A stretch of DNA of 48,890 nucleotides from a virus. Of this stretch, positions 8,186-16,567 are shown piece by piece. A program made the translations under genes and the position numbers. Positions within the stretch are counted from its first letter, which is position 1; every line of letters begins with the position of its first letter. Location: positions 1 through 48,890 of IMG/VR virus record IMGVR_UViG_3300046168_000056; one strand, 5' to 3'. The notes beneath the pieces are model-generated. The model searched no databases. It worked only from the letters and a program-made list of their open reading frames with translations, and was not told the origin of the DNA.

Positions 8186-8659
8186 TTATGATTTTAAGTA
8201 TGCTATGGATTTAGTGTCACCATTGATATGAACACTTGGGAAATCTAAATTTGGTATATCGCAGCCTACGATATCACATAAAGGCTTCCAACCATCATCT
8301 GGATATATTATTGGTATATTTAAAGTTTCTACTAATTTATGATGGTCGTGATACGCTTGTGTGTAAATATCCTTATCAAAGGTCAAACTACCAAGTTGTT
8401 TTCTAACTAAACCCCCTTTTGGCTTTGAGTAATAACTTTCACAGCTTCTTATCCAATTTTTATATTTTCTAGAACTACAAAAATATATAGCGTCAGGGTA
8501 TTTGTTGGTTAAATTCAACAAATCATGGGAGTGCATACCTGAATAACAGGCATCCTTTTTGATATTTCTTTTGTCGTGATATGCGTCAAAACCCAACATA
8601 CGCAACGCCTTTGTAAATGTCGCGGTAGCTGTTTTAGGAAGACCAACATTAATTATCAT
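8186..8659 (-). CDS. sulfotransferase-like protein (P-loop family)
   Basis: Probably transfers sulfate from PAPS to an acceptor. From the ATG at 8659 the protein begins MIINVGLPKTATATFTKALR, which contains the 5'-phosphosulfate-binding loop (GLPKTATATF) of the Sulfotransfer_4-type family. YFCSSRKYKNWIRSCESYY corresponds to the 3'-phosphate-binding segment, and WKPLCDIVG...FPSVH matches the family's C-terminal signature. A longer frame to 8752 would overlap the upstream glycosyltransferase by about 100 bases, so the shorter start is preferred. It belongs to a run of sugar- and sulfate-transfer genes. Confidence 0.75.
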   Translation of the reverse strand: MIINVGLPKTATATFTKALRMLGFDAYHDKRNIKKDACYSGMHSHDLLNLTNKYPDAIYFCSSRKYKNWIRSCESYYSKPKGGLVRKQLGSLTFDKDIYTQAYHDHHKLVETLNIPIIYPDDGWKPLCDIVGCDIPNLDFPSVHINGDTKSIAYLKS

Positions 8660-9383
8660 GATACAATGATGTCCCTGAATTTTTTTGCCAAATAACTTTT
8701 GGGCGATCTTTTGGAAGAGATTGCCAAGGCTTACGATCTCTGGTAAAAACAAATTTTACAGGGCATATGTAATGATCAACAGGCGGAGTGCCTATTTGAC
8801 CTTGTGGAAATTCGGGCCAACCCTTGTCTTCAGCACCCGTGCCGGCAACAATTTGTATTTTATACTCACGGTCAGGATGCTTCTTTTTATTATCGCGATT
8901 ATGCGACTTCCAATTACAAGGACCTGTAACTGATAAAGCAGAACCATCAACACGATTTTTTAATTTTCTCATAATCGACATCAGCGTGTTTTCTACATAA
9001 ATATTTTGGGGTACAGCTCCACATAGGTTAAAGTCAACACGTTGTAGTCCATTCATGCCTACAACACACTCCGCATCAGGGTGTAACCATTCATTTATTG
9101 GTTCTACTAATATATTATCTAAATCCATGTAGAATCCACCTTCGTGATATAAGATTAACATTCTAAATAAATCTGCTTTAGCAGGTCCAATTGCTATGGA
9201 GTTAAAGTAATTAAGCTCCTCAGTCAGGCCTTTATCCTCTAACCAATCTATTATAAGATCATCACTCCAAAGCTTATATTCCCAATCTGGGTTCTGCGTT
9301 TTATTGTTTTCAATTCTTTCGGCTAATTCAGGATGTGGACTTGAAGTGTACCAAGTTTGATGGAATGTTTTAGGTATTTTCAT
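8649..9383 (-). CDS. glycosyltransferase with DxD motif (Gly_transf_sug / OCH1-like)
   Basis: Predicted nucleotide-sugar-dependent glycosyltransferase. It starts with IPKTFHQTWYTSSPHPELAE, the classic N-terminus of this family. Around residues 68-93 it has KADLFRMLILYHEGGFYMDL followed by DN; the DLD supplies the DxD metal/nucleotide-sugar site. At 244 residues it is close to normal family length. It lies directly between another glycosyltransferase and a sulfotransferase-like gene with overlapping ends. The acceptor is unknown: host surface polysaccharide, virion glycan and modified DNA are all possible. Confidence 0.8.
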   Translation of the reverse strand: MKIPKTFHQTWYTSSPHPELAERIENNKTQNPDWEYKLWSDDLIIDWLEDKGLTEELNYFNSIAIGPAKADLFRMLILYHEGGFYMDLDNILVEPINEWLHPDAECVVGMNGLQRVDFNLCGAVPQNIYVENTLMSIMRKLKNRVDGSALSVTGPCNWKSHNRDNKKKHPDREYKIQIVAGTGAEDKGWPEFPQGQIGTPPVDHYICPVKFVFTRDRKPWQSLPKDRPKVIWQKNSGTSLYHDN

Positions 9384-10009
9384 TAAAAAGGCTTAATTTG
9401 TTTCATTTTGTCACCACGACCTGCTGTATGATAAATATATCCATTGTAATTTGCAAAGGATTGTAGTTTACCGTATTTAATAATTTCACTATTTGATTCT
9501 ATGTTATTAAGGTTATTTAAAAACATCCAACGTAATGCATTCTGATCCTGAAATCGCCATATTTTTCCTAATGTCTGACCAAGTTCAAAATATTTTCTTT
9601 CAAACTTTGAATTTTGATCCCATAAATCTAAAAAATCATGACTCCAAGGTTCGTTTTTTAAAATAAAAACCCCAGCATTCACTTGGTCATAGCGCTGGTA
9701 ACCTTTGTCTTCGCTTATAGTTAATGGTTTTTTTAATTCAACAAGAAATTTACGAAAATCATCAGCATGTTCACTCACGAAATGTGCATCGGCATCAATC
9801 CACATTATCATATCATGTTCACTCAACAATTTTTTTGCATAAACTACTTTTTCCCAAGTGGGTGTGAATTTCGCAATAGTTCTGTCTGTAAATATCTCAT
9901 AATCATATCCATATTGCTGGCAATATTCCTTGTTTCTGCTCAACCAATAGTCATATTTATCAAGACTGTTACACCAAGTATAAATTTTAAAATTATCTAA
10001 TGAATTCAT
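9383..10009 (-). CDS. glycosyltransferase, GT34 (GMA12/MNN10)-like
   Basis: Predicted galactosyl/mannosyl-type transferase. It shows MIMWIDADAHFV with a DxD-type DAD, then VNAGVFILKNEPWSHDFLDL, a DQNALRWMF segment and a C-terminal YHTAGRGDK; this order is typical of GT34. The 208-residue length is compact. Its start is one base from the upstream sulfotransferase end, and its stop shares a base with the next gene's start, so it is one cistron of a tight operon. Confidence 0.75.
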   Translation of the reverse strand: MNSLDNFKIYTWCNSLDKYDYWLSRNKEYCQQYGYDYEIFTDRTIAKFTPTWEKVVYAKKLLSEHDMIMWIDADAHFVSEHADDFRKFLVELKKPLTISEDKGYQRYDQVNAGVFILKNEPWSHDFLDLWDQNSKFERKYFELGQTLGKIWRFQDQNALRWMFLNNLNNIESNSEIIKYGKLQSFANYNGYIYHTAGRGDKMKQIKPF

Positions 10010-10010
10010 A

Positions 10011-10643
10011 TTAAAAATCTTTATTAAATTCGTATCCGAATAGTTCTAAATCTTCTTTAAACAGATTACCTATCTCTTCCCTAAGTTCATCATCATAATA
10101 TAGAGAATAATGACCATGTTTAGTGGCTGTCCTTTGATTTATGCTACTCATATCAGTTTTAAATCTTTTTTCGATTTCCTCCATATCTTCCTCGATTTTA
10201 TAATACTTACAAGCAACCTCACCATCAGCATCAACAATCCAAGATTTTTGGGTGTCTTGATTAACCCATTTTCGTAAAGTATCTTCATTCCTCCCTTCCC
10301 TACGGAAAAAACCTTCCGGCATCCATGCTCCCTTAAAACCTTGTGAAGTTAGTAGTGCATGGTGATTATGATTAACTTCTTCGCAATGTTTTATTGTAAA
10401 AAGATATAGAGATAAAGCACGAGAAAACGGATTTCTTACAAAAGCAAAAACTTCTTTATGTTCAAGTAGTCCCTCTTCTTTAAAAAAAGCATATTTATTA
10501 TGATGTGGTGATCCTTTCTTTGTCAGGTGTTCAAATATCTTCCTAGAGTGCGCCCCCCTTCCATGTAAAGACTGTATAAAAGTAGTCCCCGCGTTTTTTG
10601 GTATATGAATAAAGGCCCACTTTTCTTTTTCTGAATAATACAT
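10011..10643 (-). CDS. sulfotransferase (Sulfotransfer_2-like)
   Basis: Predicted PAPS-dependent carbohydrate sulfotransferase. WAFIHIPKNAGTTFIQSL (about residues 9-26) is the 5'-phosphosulfate-binding loop, and VFAFVRNPFSRALSLYLF (about 65-82) is the 3'-phosphate-binding motif with its conserved Arg and Ser. No transmembrane anchor is visible, unlike the eukaryotic Golgi enzymes of this family. It is the second sulfotransferase-type gene in the cluster and is flanked by glycosyltransferases, which suggests that a sulfated glycan is made. Confidence 0.85.
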   Translation of the reverse strand: MYYSEKEKWAFIHIPKNAGTTFIQSLHGRGAHSRKIFEHLTKKGSPHHNKYAFFKEEGLLEHKEVFAFVRNPFSRALSLYLFTIKHCEEVNHNHHALLTSQGFKGAWMPEGFFRREGRNEDTLRKWVNQDTQKSWIVDADGEVACKYYKIEEDMEEIEKRFKTDMSSINQRTATKHGHYSLYYDDELREEIGNLFKEDLELFGYEFNKDF

Positions 10644-10646
10644 AAT

Positions 10647-11468
10647 TTAAATCTTTTTTTGCCAGTCTTCTAAAAGACCTTTTGCTCTTACTTTAATAAC
10701 TTCATCACATTTAGCCATCCATAAATCATATACTTTTGTCAATCCGGCATCTGCCCTAGCTTCGTAAAACTTAGTCATGTGCACGTGGAGTGACTTAGCA
10801 CCATCAAAAGCATCTGCTGTGATGTCTATATAGGGGCCGGGTTTAAAAGGGAAATCTTTATAATAAACTTTAGCTCTCCAAAATCCAATATTGTGTGTTC
10901 TATCAAAATGATGAACATCCATATATTGATTAAAGTATATCATGCCTTCTTGTTCAAAAAATGTAGATCTATGTTTGTAGATTTCATCCCAAACAGTTCC
11001 AACATATCCATTACTAGCATACAAATAACCAGCGTTATAAACTCCATATTTTTTTGTTTGTTCTAACCTGTCGTGAACATGGTAGTGTGGTGATAAAGTT
11101 ACATCATTTTTTATATCATTATGTACTTCATCTAAAAATATGATATCACTATCAATAAAAAAAGTATCTCCATACAATGCTGTAGCCTGTTTTATGCAGT
11201 GCATTTTTGCCGCAATGCAATCAACCCTGTGAAAGCGATTTGCGACGGCAACTGAACTATATTGTTCTTGTAATTGCTGAAGATTTCGTGGATCACAAAA
11301 CAGATCAAAGGCAACATCCTTTACTCTTGAATCTAAGAAATTACGAGTAATTGTATCGGTAAATAATAATATAGGAACGTTAGGATAAATTGCCCTGATA
11401 GACATGATACACAAAAGGCATTCCTCTTTTAATTCATGTGTTCCTACTAAAGAAAAGCTTTTAATCAT
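10647..11468 (-). CDS. glycosyltransferase-like protein with DSD motif
   Basis: Probable nucleotide-sugar transferase of GT-A fold. The N-terminal half has an alpha/beta pattern (PNVPILLFTDT), then AAKMHCIKQATALYGDTFFI ending in DSD followed by IIFLDE; the DSD is the likely metal/nucleotide-sugar site. A later NAGYLYA segment and a C-terminal LHVHMTKFYE fit the fold. The exact CAZy family is unclear (GT8-like is one option). It overlaps the upstream small gene by an ATGA-type junction at 11465-11468. Confidence 0.65.
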   Translation of the reverse strand: MIKSFSLVGTHELKEECLLCIMSIRAIYPNVPILLFTDTITRNFLDSRVKDVAFDLFCDPRNLQQLQEQYSSVAVANRFHRVDCIAAKMHCIKQATALYGDTFFIDSDIIFLDEVHNDIKNDVTLSPHYHVHDRLEQTKKYGVYNAGYLYASNGYVGTVWDEIYKHRSTFFEQEGMIYFNQYMDVHHFDRTHNIGFWRAKVYYKDFPFKPGPYIDITADAFDGAKSLHVHMTKFYEARADAGLTKVYDLWMAKCDEVIKVRAKGLLEDWQKKI

Positions 11469-11722
11469 TTTTTAATTCTGTACCAAATTCTCTTCTTTAA
11501 TGCGCCAGTAACATCAGGCTCACTTCCTACAAAAACATCAACTCTTCCCTCTTTCAGTAGTTGTTTAACCACCATTCTGGTTTTATCTCTTCCTATCTGT
11601 AAGTATTCTCTAAGCTGGCACATTCTTTTCCACCCCTCACCATTCGGCATTATCGCGTCTTTTTTGTTCGCATCTTGGTATGCTTCTATCCAATCATCTT
11701 TATATTTGTCGCGATTCGCCAT
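11465..11722 (-). CDS. small basic protein, possible winged-helix domain
   Basis: An 85-residue basic protein. Residues 30-70 (WKRMCQLREYLQIGRDKTRM, then VVKQLLKEGRVDVF) look like a winged-helix DNA-binding fold with a recognition helix and wing. It overlaps the metallophosphoesterase end by 37 bases with GGGGA upstream of its start. A longer fused reading with the phosphoesterase is conceivable because a run of A lies at the junction, but the two-gene reading is simpler. Confidence 0.5.
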   Translation of the reverse strand: MANRDKYKDDWIEAYQDANKKDAIMPNGEGWKRMCQLREYLQIGRDKTRMVVKQLLKEGRVDVFVGSEPDVTGALKKRIWYRIKK

Positions 11723-12420
11723 TTTTTATCTTCCCCACGTTTAGCTGTAAAAACTTCCCATTCTTTTTTATCTACAAATCCATAAGCCCATCCATTACCA
11801 TGCATTAAACCTGCTGTATGCGCGCGATTGTAATCCATGTCAAGCTGAACTAAAGCGCCTATGCCGATTCCCTCTGTTCTTTTTAGCTTACTAATTGTAT
11901 GTGTGGAGAAAGCATGATTGTGTCCATGTAGTACAGCACCACCTTCAGGAGCATACACCATCGCGGTTGATCGAGTTGCACTAACTCCTGAATTAAACCC
12001 ATGTACAAAACGTAAAGAGCCTAATTGATATATACCCTTTCTTTTGCAATATGGAAGCATCTTACAGCTTATAAAGTTTACCCTGTTAGTTATCTGCCTA
12101 ACAGCTAATTCGCACCAATCTTTTAATACTCCCTTGCCATTTTTTGCGCTATCCCACAATCTCTCATCATGATTCCCTCTTAAAAAAACATGAGGCTTAA
12201 ATTTCTTTAAAAATTCTAAGCCCATTTCTATGTCACCCCTAAGTGACATTTCTCTTTCTTCTGGCGAGGCCCCCTTCCTAAAATTCCTAAAATCAAATAA
12301 GTCACCACCAAAAATACGCACATCAGGTTTGTATATTTTTATAAAATCATACAGAGCCAAAACAGTGCTCGGATCTTGCATGTCTCCATGTAGATCCGTG
12401 GCAAATACAAATTTCTTCAT
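11686..12420 (-). CDS. calcineurin-like metallophosphoesterase
   Basis: Metal-dependent phosphoesterase. The four signatures appear in order: DLHGD at 9-13, GGDLFD at about 39-44, RGNHDE at about 81-86 and HGHNHAF at about 165-171. These are the di-metal ligands of the family. Phage members have been proposed to act as nucleic-acid phosphatases or nucleases, but the substrate is not readable. It is co-directional with the small membrane genes upstream and the transferase cluster downstream. Confidence 0.85.
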   Translation of the reverse strand: MKKFVFATDLHGDMQDPSTVLALYDFIKIYKPDVRIFGGDLFDFRNFRKGASPEEREMSLRGDIEMGLEFLKKFKPHVFLRGNHDERLWDSAKNGKGVLKDWCELAVRQITNRVNFISCKMLPYCKRKGIYQLGSLRFVHGFNSGVSATRSTAMVYAPEGGAVLHGHNHAFSTHTISKLKRTEGIGIGALVQLDMDYNRAHTAGLMHGNGWAYGFVDKKEWEVFTAKRGEDKKWRIATNIKMIG

Positions 12421-12423
12421 AAA

Positions 12424-12615
12424 TTACAAAAATGGCCTTTTGGGGGTATCCTTTGGGGTAGGGCTATCTTTTTTGTTTTGCTTATATAGCGCGATACTTA
12501 CATGGGTTAGTGTCAACAATCCGCATACCAGTGCTAGAATCGTGTTGATCTCGTTTAAGAAAAAAGTACCTCCAGTGCCAACTGCGGCTAAGTAATATTG
12601 TGATTCCATGTTCAT
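12424..12615 (-). CDS. small membrane protein
   Basis: Not recognised. A 63-residue protein with hydrophobic segments (YYLAAVGTGGTFFL; TILALVCGLLTLTHVSIAL) and a short basic, Pro-rich cytoplasmic tail (KQNKKDSPTPKDTPKRPFL). Size and position next to a three-helix-type holin candidate suggest a lysis accessory role, which is inference. Confidence 0.5.
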   Translation of the reverse strand: MNMESQYYLAAVGTGGTFFLNEINTILALVCGLLTLTHVSIALYKQNKKDSPTPKDTPKRPFL

Positions 12616-12623
12616 GATTAAAA

Positions 12624-13088
12624 CTATCTTCGCCCTCCCGGTGTAAAATAAAAACCTATTATAAGAGGTAAAACTACGGTCGCCTCGAAAAGCGCAATGT
12701 GTCCTGTTGTAACGACCAGAGGGGCTTGCTCTGCTGGAAAACTGATGAGTCCGAATAAAAATTCACGCCTCCCCTCTCCTGTAATGTTTGTTGTACTGAT
12801 GAGCGGTACTGAGGGGTAGATGGTGGTGATACAGGTGATGAACGAGAGGGTGCACATGCCGATAAGAGCAAGCATGCGACGAGTAGCACGAGTGAAAGCT
12901 CCACTAGGTCCACTAGCAAGCGCTTGTTGAAATTTAATTGCTTGTTCATTATTTCGGCACTCCCTTGCCATTTCCATTTCATGTTTCGCAGATCGAGAAT
13001 CAGTAATCATTCCAAATACACCCTTCAAGATGCTCCCCATTGCTGCAGAGCCACCACCCGTTAAGAAAAGTGTAAGTAGTTCAAACAT
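12624..13088 (-). CDS. holin-like membrane protein (3TM type)
   Basis: A 154-residue membrane protein starting MFELLTLFLTGGGSAAMGSI, followed by a charged helical loop (SAKHEMEMARECRNNEQ) and two C-terminal hydrophobic segments (MLALIGMCTLSFITCITTIY; VVTTGHIALFEATVVLPLII). This order matches a phage 3TM-holin-like family that permeabilises the inner membrane. Its ATG overlaps the upstream TAA. No endolysin is visible in the window, so the lysis role rests on architecture alone. Confidence 0.6.
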   Translation of the reverse strand: MFELLTLFLTGGGSAAMGSILKGVFGMITDSRSAKHEMEMARECRNNEQAIKFQQALASGPSGAFTRATRRMLALIGMCTLSFITCITTIYPSVPLISTTNITGEGRREFLFGLISFPAEQAPLVVTTGHIALFEATVVLPLIIGFYFTPGGRR

Positions 13089-13408
13089 TATGGTTTATCA
13101 GTTCCTTTATATCGTAGACTATCTACATGCTCGTCAAGTTTATCCACGCGGTTTTTTAGGTGCTCAATATTCATATCTTGAGTTGCGTCTGCTGGTAATG
13201 CTCCAATTTCTCCACGAGGCCACTTTATACGAAACTCACTATTAAGCTCCATCGTGTGATTCATGCGAATTATGTCATTTTCTATGGTACTTATTTTGTT
13301 CCAAATTACTGAATATCCCCAAACCGCAGTTCCTACAAGAGCTATAGTTTTTGCCATAAATGCAAGATTTGCCTTAACTTGCATATTTTCATTAATTTCT
13401 TTAGCCAT
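13088..13408 (-). CDS. single-TM protein of putative lysis/membrane cluster
   Basis: About 106 residues from the ATG at 13408 (MAKEINENMQVKANLAFMAK). One transmembrane helix (IALVGTAVWGYSVIW) is followed by a coiled-coil-prone exterior region. A WPRGEIGALPAD segment resembles one I associate with small marine-phage membrane proteins of unknown function. It overlaps both neighbours slightly. Role unknown; spanin- or holin-associated function is possible. Confidence 0.55.
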   Translation of the reverse strand: MAKEINENMQVKANLAFMAKTIALVGTAVWGYSVIWNKISTIENDIIRMNHTMELNSEFRIKWPRGEIGALPADATQDMNIEHLKNRVDKLDEHVDSLRYKGTDKP

Positions 13409-13619
13409 TTTTCTCAAATAAGTTTTTAATATCCTGCCTACGATCTTCTAATAGCTTTTCAACATTTGCTAATCTTTCAAAGTTTCTTGCTTGATTAATT
13501 TCAAGCCTTGTACATTTTTGTTTCATAAAGTCCACTTCTTCTTTTATTCTTTTTAAGAAAAAACCCAGAACCGAAACGGCCATCCCGATCCCGATTAATA
13601 TATAATTATCATAATTCAT
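13401..13619 (-). CDS. small membrane-anchored coiled-coil protein
   Basis: Not recognised. 72 residues: an N-terminal transmembrane helix (YILIGIGMAVSVLGFFL), then a charged coiled coil (RLEINQARNFERLANVEKLL). It is the first gene of the minus-strand membrane/transferase operon. A divergent plus-strand gene begins 27 bases away, so promoters for both directions must overlap here. Confidence 0.5.
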   Translation of the reverse strand: MNYDNYILIGIGMAVSVLGFFLKRIKEEVDFMKQKCTRLEINQARNFERLANVEKLLEDRRQDIKNLFEKNG

Positions 13620-13646
13620 TAATAAAGCTCTATAAATATAAGTATC

Positions 13647-14639
13647 ATGTCAACGAGAGTACTTTTAAAACAATTCCAAAGCCCCGGTGATATATTAATG
13701 CTGACAGCCGCGGTTCGTGATTTAAAAACCCACAAGCCCGAATGGAAAATTAACGTAGAAACTAGTTGCCCTGAGATTTGGTTAAATAATATTAATTTAA
13801 GCCCTTCTGTAACAGAAAGTAATGCAGACTTTGTGATAAACTCAGATTATAAGCATGAGGTAAATAAAAGCAATCAAAGGGGATATCATTTTTCACGAGC
13901 ATTTACCGACAACTTAAGTGAGGTTTTAAAAATAAATATTCCAATATCGGGTCATGGGCCTGATATATATTTCTCACAAGATGAGATAAATCATGATTTA
14001 GGTTTGGGTGAATACTGGATAATAAATGCTGGTGGTAAATATGATTTTACTGCTAAATGGTGGAATCCTGATCATTATCAAGAGGTGGTAAACCACTTTA
14101 AGGGTAAAATAAAATTCATACAAGTTGGAGCTAGGGAGCATCATCATCCTCAACTAAATAATGTACAAAATTTAATTGGAAAAACAAGTATAAGAACCCT
14201 CATGCTTATGGCTAAGAAGTCGCAGGGTGCTATAACTCCTGTTAGCTTCTTAATGCATGTAACTGGAAATATGGACAGCATTTACGGCGGGAAAGTTCCA
14301 GCTATAGTGTTAGCTGGTGGTCGTGAGCAGACTAGTTGGGAATCCTATGATAATCACAATTATATATCTAGGGTTGGAATGTACAAATGTTGTGATATGG
14401 GGGCTTGCTGGAAAACAAAAGCTACGGAAACGTTTTGTGAGCAAGAAATTCAGGAGAAAAAAACCCTAGATGACACATCAATATGCGAAGATAGGGTTGA
14501 CCTTGGTGGTAAAATTAGTTCTCCTAGTGGGGAAGCTAAATTTTACATAGCAAGATGTATGCACGAAATAACACCAAAAGAAATAATAGAGAAAATAGAA
14601 CTAATACAAAACAATAGATATGAACGACAGTATAAATAA
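13647..14639 (+). CDS. glycosyltransferase family 9-like (heptosyltransferase-like)
   Basis: Predicted GT-B-fold sugar transferase related to ADP-heptose:LPS heptosyltransferases. The N-terminus (LLKQFQSPGDILMLTAAVRD) carries the family's GDILM motif. The C-terminal domain has IINAGGKYDFTAKWW, a GAREHHHPQL loop, KSQGAITPVSFLMH and GGREQTSWESY. Several cysteines near 250-275 (MYKCCDMGACW; ETFCEQE) may bind metal or form disulfides. It starts the plus-strand operon running to 17172. Confidence 0.75.
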   Translation: MSTRVLLKQFQSPGDILMLTAAVRDLKTHKPEWKINVETSCPEIWLNNINLSPSVTESNADFVINSDYKHEVNKSNQRGYHFSRAFTDNLSEVLKINIPISGHGPDIYFSQDEINHDLGLGEYWIINAGGKYDFTAKWWNPDHYQEVVNHFKGKIKFIQVGAREHHHPQLNNVQNLIGKTSIRTLMLMAKKSQGAITPVSFLMHVTGNMDSIYGGKVPAIVLAGGREQTSWESYDNHNYISRVGMYKCCDMGACWKTKATETFCEQEIQEKKTLDDTSICEDRVDLGGKISSPSGEAKFYIARCMHEITPKEIIEKIELIQNNRYERQYK

Positions 14640-15171
14640 GATAATTGACTTTGATTTTTTCAGTTATAGCCCAATATTTGCTCAAGGTCATGTGCAGATT
14701 GCAGCACCAATACTTGAAAGGTTGGATGGCTGGAAGCAAGTTGGTATACACCTTGAAGTGCCACTAGAAGATTTAAATATAAAGTTGCCATTTGGAGACG
14801 CTGAAGCTTATGCAATTAAGATTCCAAAGGGGCAAGCCACGAAAATTTCTTATGATGGATACTTGGGAATATACACTCCTAAACTGGCCCCAACACTAGG
14901 TGGTGTTGCCAATTACAATGTAGGTAGAATATATCCAAAAGAAGATAATATCATAATATTTGAGTCAAAAAATTCTGAAATAAATATAGAGCAAAATCTA
15001 GTAGAGGACTACCATCATGTCATTTTTAAATTCGGTAAAGAAATTCAGAAATCTAGTGTCATTACGGAACCAGTTAAGGAAGTTACCCCAGAGCCTGAAA
15101 TCCTTTCTGAATCAGAAAAACGTGTCCGCGAGCTTGAGGAAGAACTCAAAAGACTTAAAGGAGGAATCTAA
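14620..15171 (+). CDS. hypothetical protein with C-terminal coiled coil
   Basis: Not recognised. 183 residues: a beta-rich N-terminal two thirds and a Pro/Glu linker (TEPVKEVTPEPEILSE) leading into a short coiled coil (VRELEEELKRLKGG). It overlaps the family-9 glycosyltransferase by 20 bases. Its last codons contain the strong Shine-Dalgarno sequence of the next gene. Confidence 0.55.
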   Translation: MNDSINKIIDFDFFSYSPIFAQGHVQIAAPILERLDGWKQVGIHLEVPLEDLNIKLPFGDAEAYAIKIPKGQATKISYDGYLGIYTPKLAPTLGGVANYNVGRIYPKEDNIIIFESKNSEINIEQNLVEDYHHVIFKFGKEIQKSSVITEPVKEVTPEPEILSESEKRVRELEEELKRLKGGI

Positions 15172-15172
15172 T

Positions 15173-15880
15173 ATGAAAATTTTGATATGGGGTGAAACAA
15201 GAGAGAGGGTTTGGACAACAGCAGGTTCAGCAAGAGATTTATTTCCAGACAGTCAAATAATAATAGGATCTGGGGATGAGTTTCAGCAAGAGAACAGAAT
15301 GCTAGAAAGTTTTGCAGCTTTTGGGAAATTCGATTTTAAGGGCGGATATGATGGAAAGCTAGACTTCATTGCGGATCATAAGGATGATCCTTTTCTGTTT
15401 GCTATGGAAGGTGTATTACTAAATGAATCTATAAAAGAATATACAAATACAGAACTTGGGGGATTAACATTTTTTAATATTGCCCTAGATGACGGAAGGT
15501 TTCTTGCGAAATGCAATCCAGCTCAAGGGGGATTCTCTGAAGCCTTTGATGTTCCACAGGAATTTGAGGGGGGGCAAAACCTTCTATGTTTTCATAGTGG
15601 TGGAGGGATTAAATATCCCAAATTCTTTTCAGGTAATTTTGGTGAAGGATTAACACTATCATTTATTAATGAATCTAGGATAGTTAAAGGTCATGTTAGG
15701 TATATAGGAAACCTTGATCTTCAAATTACTCAAAAAGGATTTTTTGTACTAATGATGGGGTTGAAGTCTACTGGTTTATTTGATGAATACCAAAAAGAAA
15801 GTGGTCAAATTGTCGAAGACGAAGTCCGCGAAAGGGTTTTATTAAAAGTTGAAAAAGAACTCATCAATCAATTGTCCTGA
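15173..15880 (+). CDS. hypothetical protein
   Basis: Not recognised. About 235 residues from the ATG at 15173, chosen because AAGGAGG lies just upstream (about 15158-15164). An upstream frame to 15017 would overlap the preceding gene fully. The protein has an alpha/beta start (MKILIWGETRERVWTTAGSA) suggestive of a Rossmann-like fold, then beta-rich regions with many Gly and Phe (LTFFNIALDDGRFLAKCNPA). It may belong with the neighbouring surface-sugar genes, but nothing proves this. Confidence 0.6.
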   Translation: MKILIWGETRERVWTTAGSARDLFPDSQIIIGSGDEFQQENRMLESFAAFGKFDFKGGYDGKLDFIADHKDDPFLFAMEGVLLNESIKEYTNTELGGLTFFNIALDDGRFLAKCNPAQGGFSEAFDVPQEFEGGQNLLCFHSGGGIKYPKFFSGNFGEGLTLSFINESRIVKGHVRYIGNLDLQITQKGFFVLMMGLKSTGLFDEYQKESGQIVEDEVRERVLLKVEKELINQLS

Positions 15881-15899
15881 TATTCCTGACATAGTTAAC

Positions 15900-16112
15900 A
15901 TGCATGATACCGTTGAGGATCGGTTATCCGCAGCTATTGTATGGACTGAAAAAAATTGCCCACAGAAACAATGGACACTTGCTGAAATTGCTAAGGTCAC
16001 AGGTGTTACTAGAGAAAGAATAAGGCAGATTGAATTTGAGGCATTAAAGAAAGTAAGGCGTGCATTAACTTTGATTTTAAAGAAGGACGGAATTGACCCC
16101 GAAACAATATGA
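15900..16112 (+). CDS. sigma-70 region 4-like mini-protein
   Basis: Small HTH protein of about 70 residues. WTLAEIAKVTGVTRERIRQI and the following EFEALKKVRRAL closely match region 4.2 of sigma-70 factors, which reads the -35 element and contacts RNA polymerase beta. No region 2 or 3 is present, so it is not a whole sigma factor. It may be an anti-sigma, co-sigma or promoter-redirecting factor. The ATG at 15900 is preferred; a TTG at 15849 would add 17 residues and overlap the previous gene. Confidence 0.7.
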   Translation: MHDTVEDRLSAAIVWTEKNCPQKQWTLAEIAKVTGVTRERIRQIEFEALKKVRRALTLILKKDGIDPETI

Positions 16113-16567
16113 AAAATATTATCAGTTTAGACCTTGGTACAAAAACAGGATGGGCAAGCAGATGCGATGGAGTTATTAACTCAGGAACTATGGATTTCAA
16201 GCTTAGTCGATTTGATGGTCGAGGAATGCAGTTTTTAAAATTTAGAAAGTTCTTAAAAAAACTATGCGATGCAGTAAATCCAGAGGTTGTATCGCTAGAA
16301 GAAGTTCGCAGGCATCTTGGAGTTGACGCAGCCCACGCGTATGGGGGGTATCTAGCCCATGTAGCTTCCTTATGTACTGAGCTTGAAATTCCTCATACTG
16401 GAGTTCCTGTTGGAACAATCAAAAGATTTGCGACTGGAAAAGGAAACGCAAGTAAGGATATGATGATAGAGTATGCGAAAGATTTATTTCCTGATCAAAT
16501 TATTGAAGATGACAATCAGGCAGACGCCCTTTGTTTGTTACATTATACGATTAATGAAATAATATGA
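16109..16567 (+). CDS. RuvC-like Holliday junction endonuclease
   Basis: RNase H-fold resolvase. IISLDLGTKTGWA (about residues 4-16) carries the first catalytic Asp, VVSLEEVRRHLG supplies the second-strand Glu, and DDNQADALCLLHY near the C-terminus supplies the final acidic pair. This is the standard RuvC layout at the usual phage length (152 residues). It probably resolves branched DNA before packaging. It overlaps both neighbours through ATGA junctions. Confidence 0.8.
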   Translation: MKNIISLDLGTKTGWASRCDGVINSGTMDFKLSRFDGRGMQFLKFRKFLKKLCDAVNPEVVSLEEVRRHLGVDAAHAYGGYLAHVASLCTELEIPHTGVPVGTIKRFATGKGNASKDMMIEYAKDLFPDQIIEDDNQADALCLLHYTINEII

